7,941 nt of DNA, taken from UBA4615 sp044371545. GTDB lineage: Bacteria > Pseudomonadota > Gammaproteobacteria > Burkholderiales > Burkholderiaceae_E. Each line of letters starts with the position of its first letter. Position 1 is the stretch's first letter. The stretch covers positions 1 to 7,941 of the forward strand of contig JBILTM010000218.1 of the NCBI GenBank assembly GCA_044371545.1. The letters run 5' to 3'. The position numbers and the translations under genes were made by a program. The notes under the pieces are model-generated. The model worked only from the letters and a program-made list of their open reading frames with translations, was not told where the DNA came from and did no database searches. Positions 5,987 to 7,941 of this stretch are shown here, in pieces.

Positions 5987-7941
5987 ATGGCTGACGCGAA
6001 CCCGGCCGCCGGCGACTCCACGACCGCGGCCCCGGGGCTCGCGTTCGGGCTCGCCTTTGCCGACCTGTACGAGCGCGACGGGCTGCTGCGCGTCGATGCC
6101 GCGTGGCACACCTTCCTCGCCGAGGCGGACAACGCGCTCGCCGCACGCTTCCAGGCCGCCCTCGCCGCCCCGGACGCACTCGACGCGAAGGCCGAGGCCG
6201 CGCTGTTGATCGAGGCCGGACCGGCGGTCGACGCATTCGTCGCGCGGCTCTTCGGCATCGAGCCCGAGTTCGCCGAGCTGCGCGCCGCGCACGCCGCGCT
6301 CGACCCGCTGTGGCGAGTCAAGTGGAAGTTCGTCAAGCGGCAGGCACTGCTGTCGGTGACGCCCGAGCAGGTGGCCGCACTCGATGCGGACGCGGCACGC
6401 GCGACGCTCGCGGCCGCAGCAGCGCCGCACGGTGAGCCGGACCGGGCCGCGAAGCCGTCCGCTGCCGGCTTCGACGAGCTCGCGTTCGCCCGGGCCGTGC
6501 TCGCCTGGCAGGCCGACGAGGCCGCGCAAGGCGAGCTGCTCGACCTCGCGAAGCGCTACGCCGCGTGGGCGGTGACCACGCACGACGGCCAGGCGCGGCA
6601 CGCGGCGGGCGTGCTGTTCCGCCAGCCCGGCAAGGTCGACCCGTACGAGTTGCTGGTGCACGCACGCACCGACGCGCGCGACGACGGCGTGCGCGTGACG
6701 ACGATCCGCCCCGAGCACATCCGCCGCCGGCTCGACCACGCACGCGCGCCGTTCGCGCTGACCGACGCGGGCACCGACCTCGTCGGCGCGCTCGACCAGA
6801 CCAACTACTGCATCCTGTGCCACAAGCAGGGCAAGGACTCGTGCTCGAAGGGCCTGCGCGACAAGCCCGGCCCCGACGGCGCGCCGGTCTTCAAGCGCTC
6901 GGCGTTCGGCGCCGAGCTCGCCGGCTGCCCGCTCGAGGAGCGGATCTCCGAGTTCCACACGCTGAAGAACGACGGCCACGCGATCGCCGCGCTCGCGATG
7001 ATCGTCATCGACAACCCGATGCTCGCCGCGACCGGCCACCGGATCTGCAACGACTGCATGAAGGGCTGCATCTACCAGAAGCAGACCCCGGTCGACATCC
7101 CGCAGGCCGAGACCCGGACGCTGAAGGACGTGCTCGAGCTGCCCTGGGGCTTCGAGATCTACGCGCTGCTGTCGCGCTGGAACCCGCTGAACCTGCGCCG
7201 CCCGCTGCCCGCCCCCGACAGCGGCCGCAAGGTGCTGGTGGTCGGCACCGGCCCGGCGGGCTTCACGCTCGCGCACCACCTGATGAACGACGGGCACCAG
7301 GTCGTCGCGATCGACGGGCTGAAGATCGAGCCGCTGCCGCCCGCGCTCTCGGGCGTCGCCGACGACGGCACGCGCGTGCCGTTCGAGCCGGTGCGCGATG
7401 TCGCCACGCTGTACGAGTCGCTCGACGACCGGGCGATGGCCGGCTTCGGCGGCGTCGCCGAGTACGGCATCACGGTGCGCTGGAACAAGAACTTCCTGAA
7501 GCTGATCCGGCTGCTGCTCGAGCGGCGCGCACGCTTCGCGCTCCATGGCGGCGTGCGCTTCGGGGGCACGCTCACCGTCGAGGACGCCTGGCGACTCGGC
7601 TTCGACCACGTCGCGCTCGCGATCGGCGCGGGCCGGCCGACCACGCTCGACATCCCGAACGGCCTAGCGCGCGGCGTGCGCACCGCGAGCGACTTCCTGA
7701 TGGCGCTGCAGCTGACCGGCGCGGCGAAGGCCGACTCGATCGCGAACATGCAGCTGCGGCTGCCGGTGGTCGTGATCGGCGGCGGCCTCACCGCGATCGA
7801 CACCGCGACCGAGTCGCTCGCCTACTACGTGGTGCAGGTCGACAAGTTCCTCGCGCGCCACGAGGCGCTGGTCGCGCGCCTCGGCGAGCCCGCGGTGCGC
7901 GCGGCCTGGACCGCCGAGGACCGCGAGGTCGGCGACACCTT
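5987..7941 (+). CDS. GltD-like Fe-S/FAD/NAD(P) oxidoreductase, putative NAD(P)H:ferredoxin oxidoreductase (C-terminus cut by window edge)
   Basis: The frame is open to the window end, showing 651 residues. Residues 1 to about 270 form a mostly helical, alanine-rich region I do not recognise. A GltD/dihydropyrimidine dehydrogenase-like Fe-S domain follows, with C275, C278, C286, C314, C354, C357 and C361. The FAD-binding Rossmann motif is VVGTGPAG (418-425) and the NAD(P)-binding one is VIGGGLTAID (596-605). The protein should move electrons between NAD(P)H and an Fe-S partner, most plausibly the ferredoxin encoded 3 nt upstream. Anaerobic benzoyl-CoA gene clusters of Azoarcus-type bacteria likewise pair a ferredoxin with a flavoprotein proposed to reduce it (BzdM and BzdV, from memory). 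The C-terminal part of the NAD(P) domain and anything beyond lie outside the window. The oxidoreductase class is firm; direction of electron flow, and NADH versus NADPH, are not determined. Confidence 0.83.
   Translation, partial: MADANPAAGDSTTAAPGLAFGLAFADLYERDGLLRVDAAWHTFLAEADNALAARFQAALAAPDALDAKAEAALLIEAGPAVDAFVARLFGIEPEFAELRAAHAALDPLWRVKWKFVKRQALLSVTPEQVAALDADAARATLAAAAAPHGEPDRAAKPSAAGFDELAFARAVLAWQADEAAQGELLDLAKRYAAWAVTTHDGQARHAAGVLFRQPGKVDPYELLVHARTDARDDGVRVTTIRPEHIRRRLDHARAPFALTDAGTDLVGALDQTNYCILCHKQGKDSCSKGLRDKPGPDGAPVFKRSAFGAELAGCPLEERISEFHTLKNDGHAIAALAMIVIDNPMLAATGHRICNDCMKGCIYQKQTPVDIPQAETRTLKDVLELPWGFEIYALLSRWNPLNLRRPLPAPDSGRKVLVVGTGPAGFTLAHHLMNDGHQVVAIDGLKIEPLPPALSGVADDGTRVPFEPVRDVATLYESLDDRAMAGFGGVAEYGITVRWNKNFLKLIRLLLERRARFALHGGVRFGGTLTVEDAWRLGFDHVALAIGAGRPTTLDIPNGLARGVRTASDFLMALQLTGAAKADSIANMQLRLPVVVIGGGLTAIDTATESLAYYVVQVDKFLARHEALVARLGEPAVRAAWTAEDREVGDT

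Noticed and set aside
5561..7609. Minus-strand open frame of 682 codons opposite the ferredoxin and flavoprotein genes
   Set aside because: Spans two real genes and the intergenic region on the other strand; an antisense by-product of high GC content.
1..7941. tRNA or rRNA genes, CRISPR arrays, insertion sequences, terminators, selenocysteine sites
   Set aside because: None seen by eye. The only intergenic stretch is about 127 nt, and no internal TGA needs to be read as selenocysteine to keep the frames open.

Overview
The window is very GC-rich (roughly 70% by eye) bacterial DNA with strong third-position G/C bias. Protein style and gene content suggest a betaproteobacterium (Burkholderiales or Rhodocyclales type), but this is an impression from recognised families and no database was searched. 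It is almost fully coding: six genes in two divergent transcription units around one intergenic region at about 5533-5659.

Left unit (minus strand, read from 5532 to position 1). Four tightly packed genes encode an FAD-binding subunit of a molybdenum hydroxylase (4690-5532), a fused [2Fe-2S]/molybdopterin catalytic subunit (1868-4693), a protein of the 6-hydroxynicotinate reductase family (426-1871), and a UPF0280/ApbE-like protein that runs off the left edge (1-418). The first three are joined by 4-nt stop/start overlaps (GTGA, then ATGA), and the fourth starts 7 nt after the third stops. This is an operon with likely translational coupling.

Right unit (plus strand). A 107-residue 7Fe ferredoxin closely resembling Azotobacter FdI (5660-5983) is followed after 3 nt by a large GltD-like Fe-S/FAD/NAD(P) oxidoreductase that runs off the right edge (5987-7941, 651 residues visible).

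How they may work together (inference). The molybdenum hydroxylase would add oxygen from water to an N-heteroaromatic ring. The Hnr-type protein would then reduce the hydroxylated ring with low-potential electrons, which the ferredoxin would carry from NAD(P)H through the GltD-like flavoprotein. The UPF0280 protein belongs to the ApbE-like superfamily and may install the covalent flavin known in the characterised clostridial Hnr. A 20-bp inverted repeat between the two units, next to the ribosome binding site of the left operon, is a good candidate for a shared operator. The true substrate is not fixed by the sequence: nicotinate is the precedent, but the later nicotinate-pathway genes (such as enamidase) are not in view, and the catalytic subunit lacks the glutamate typical of xanthine dehydrogenases.
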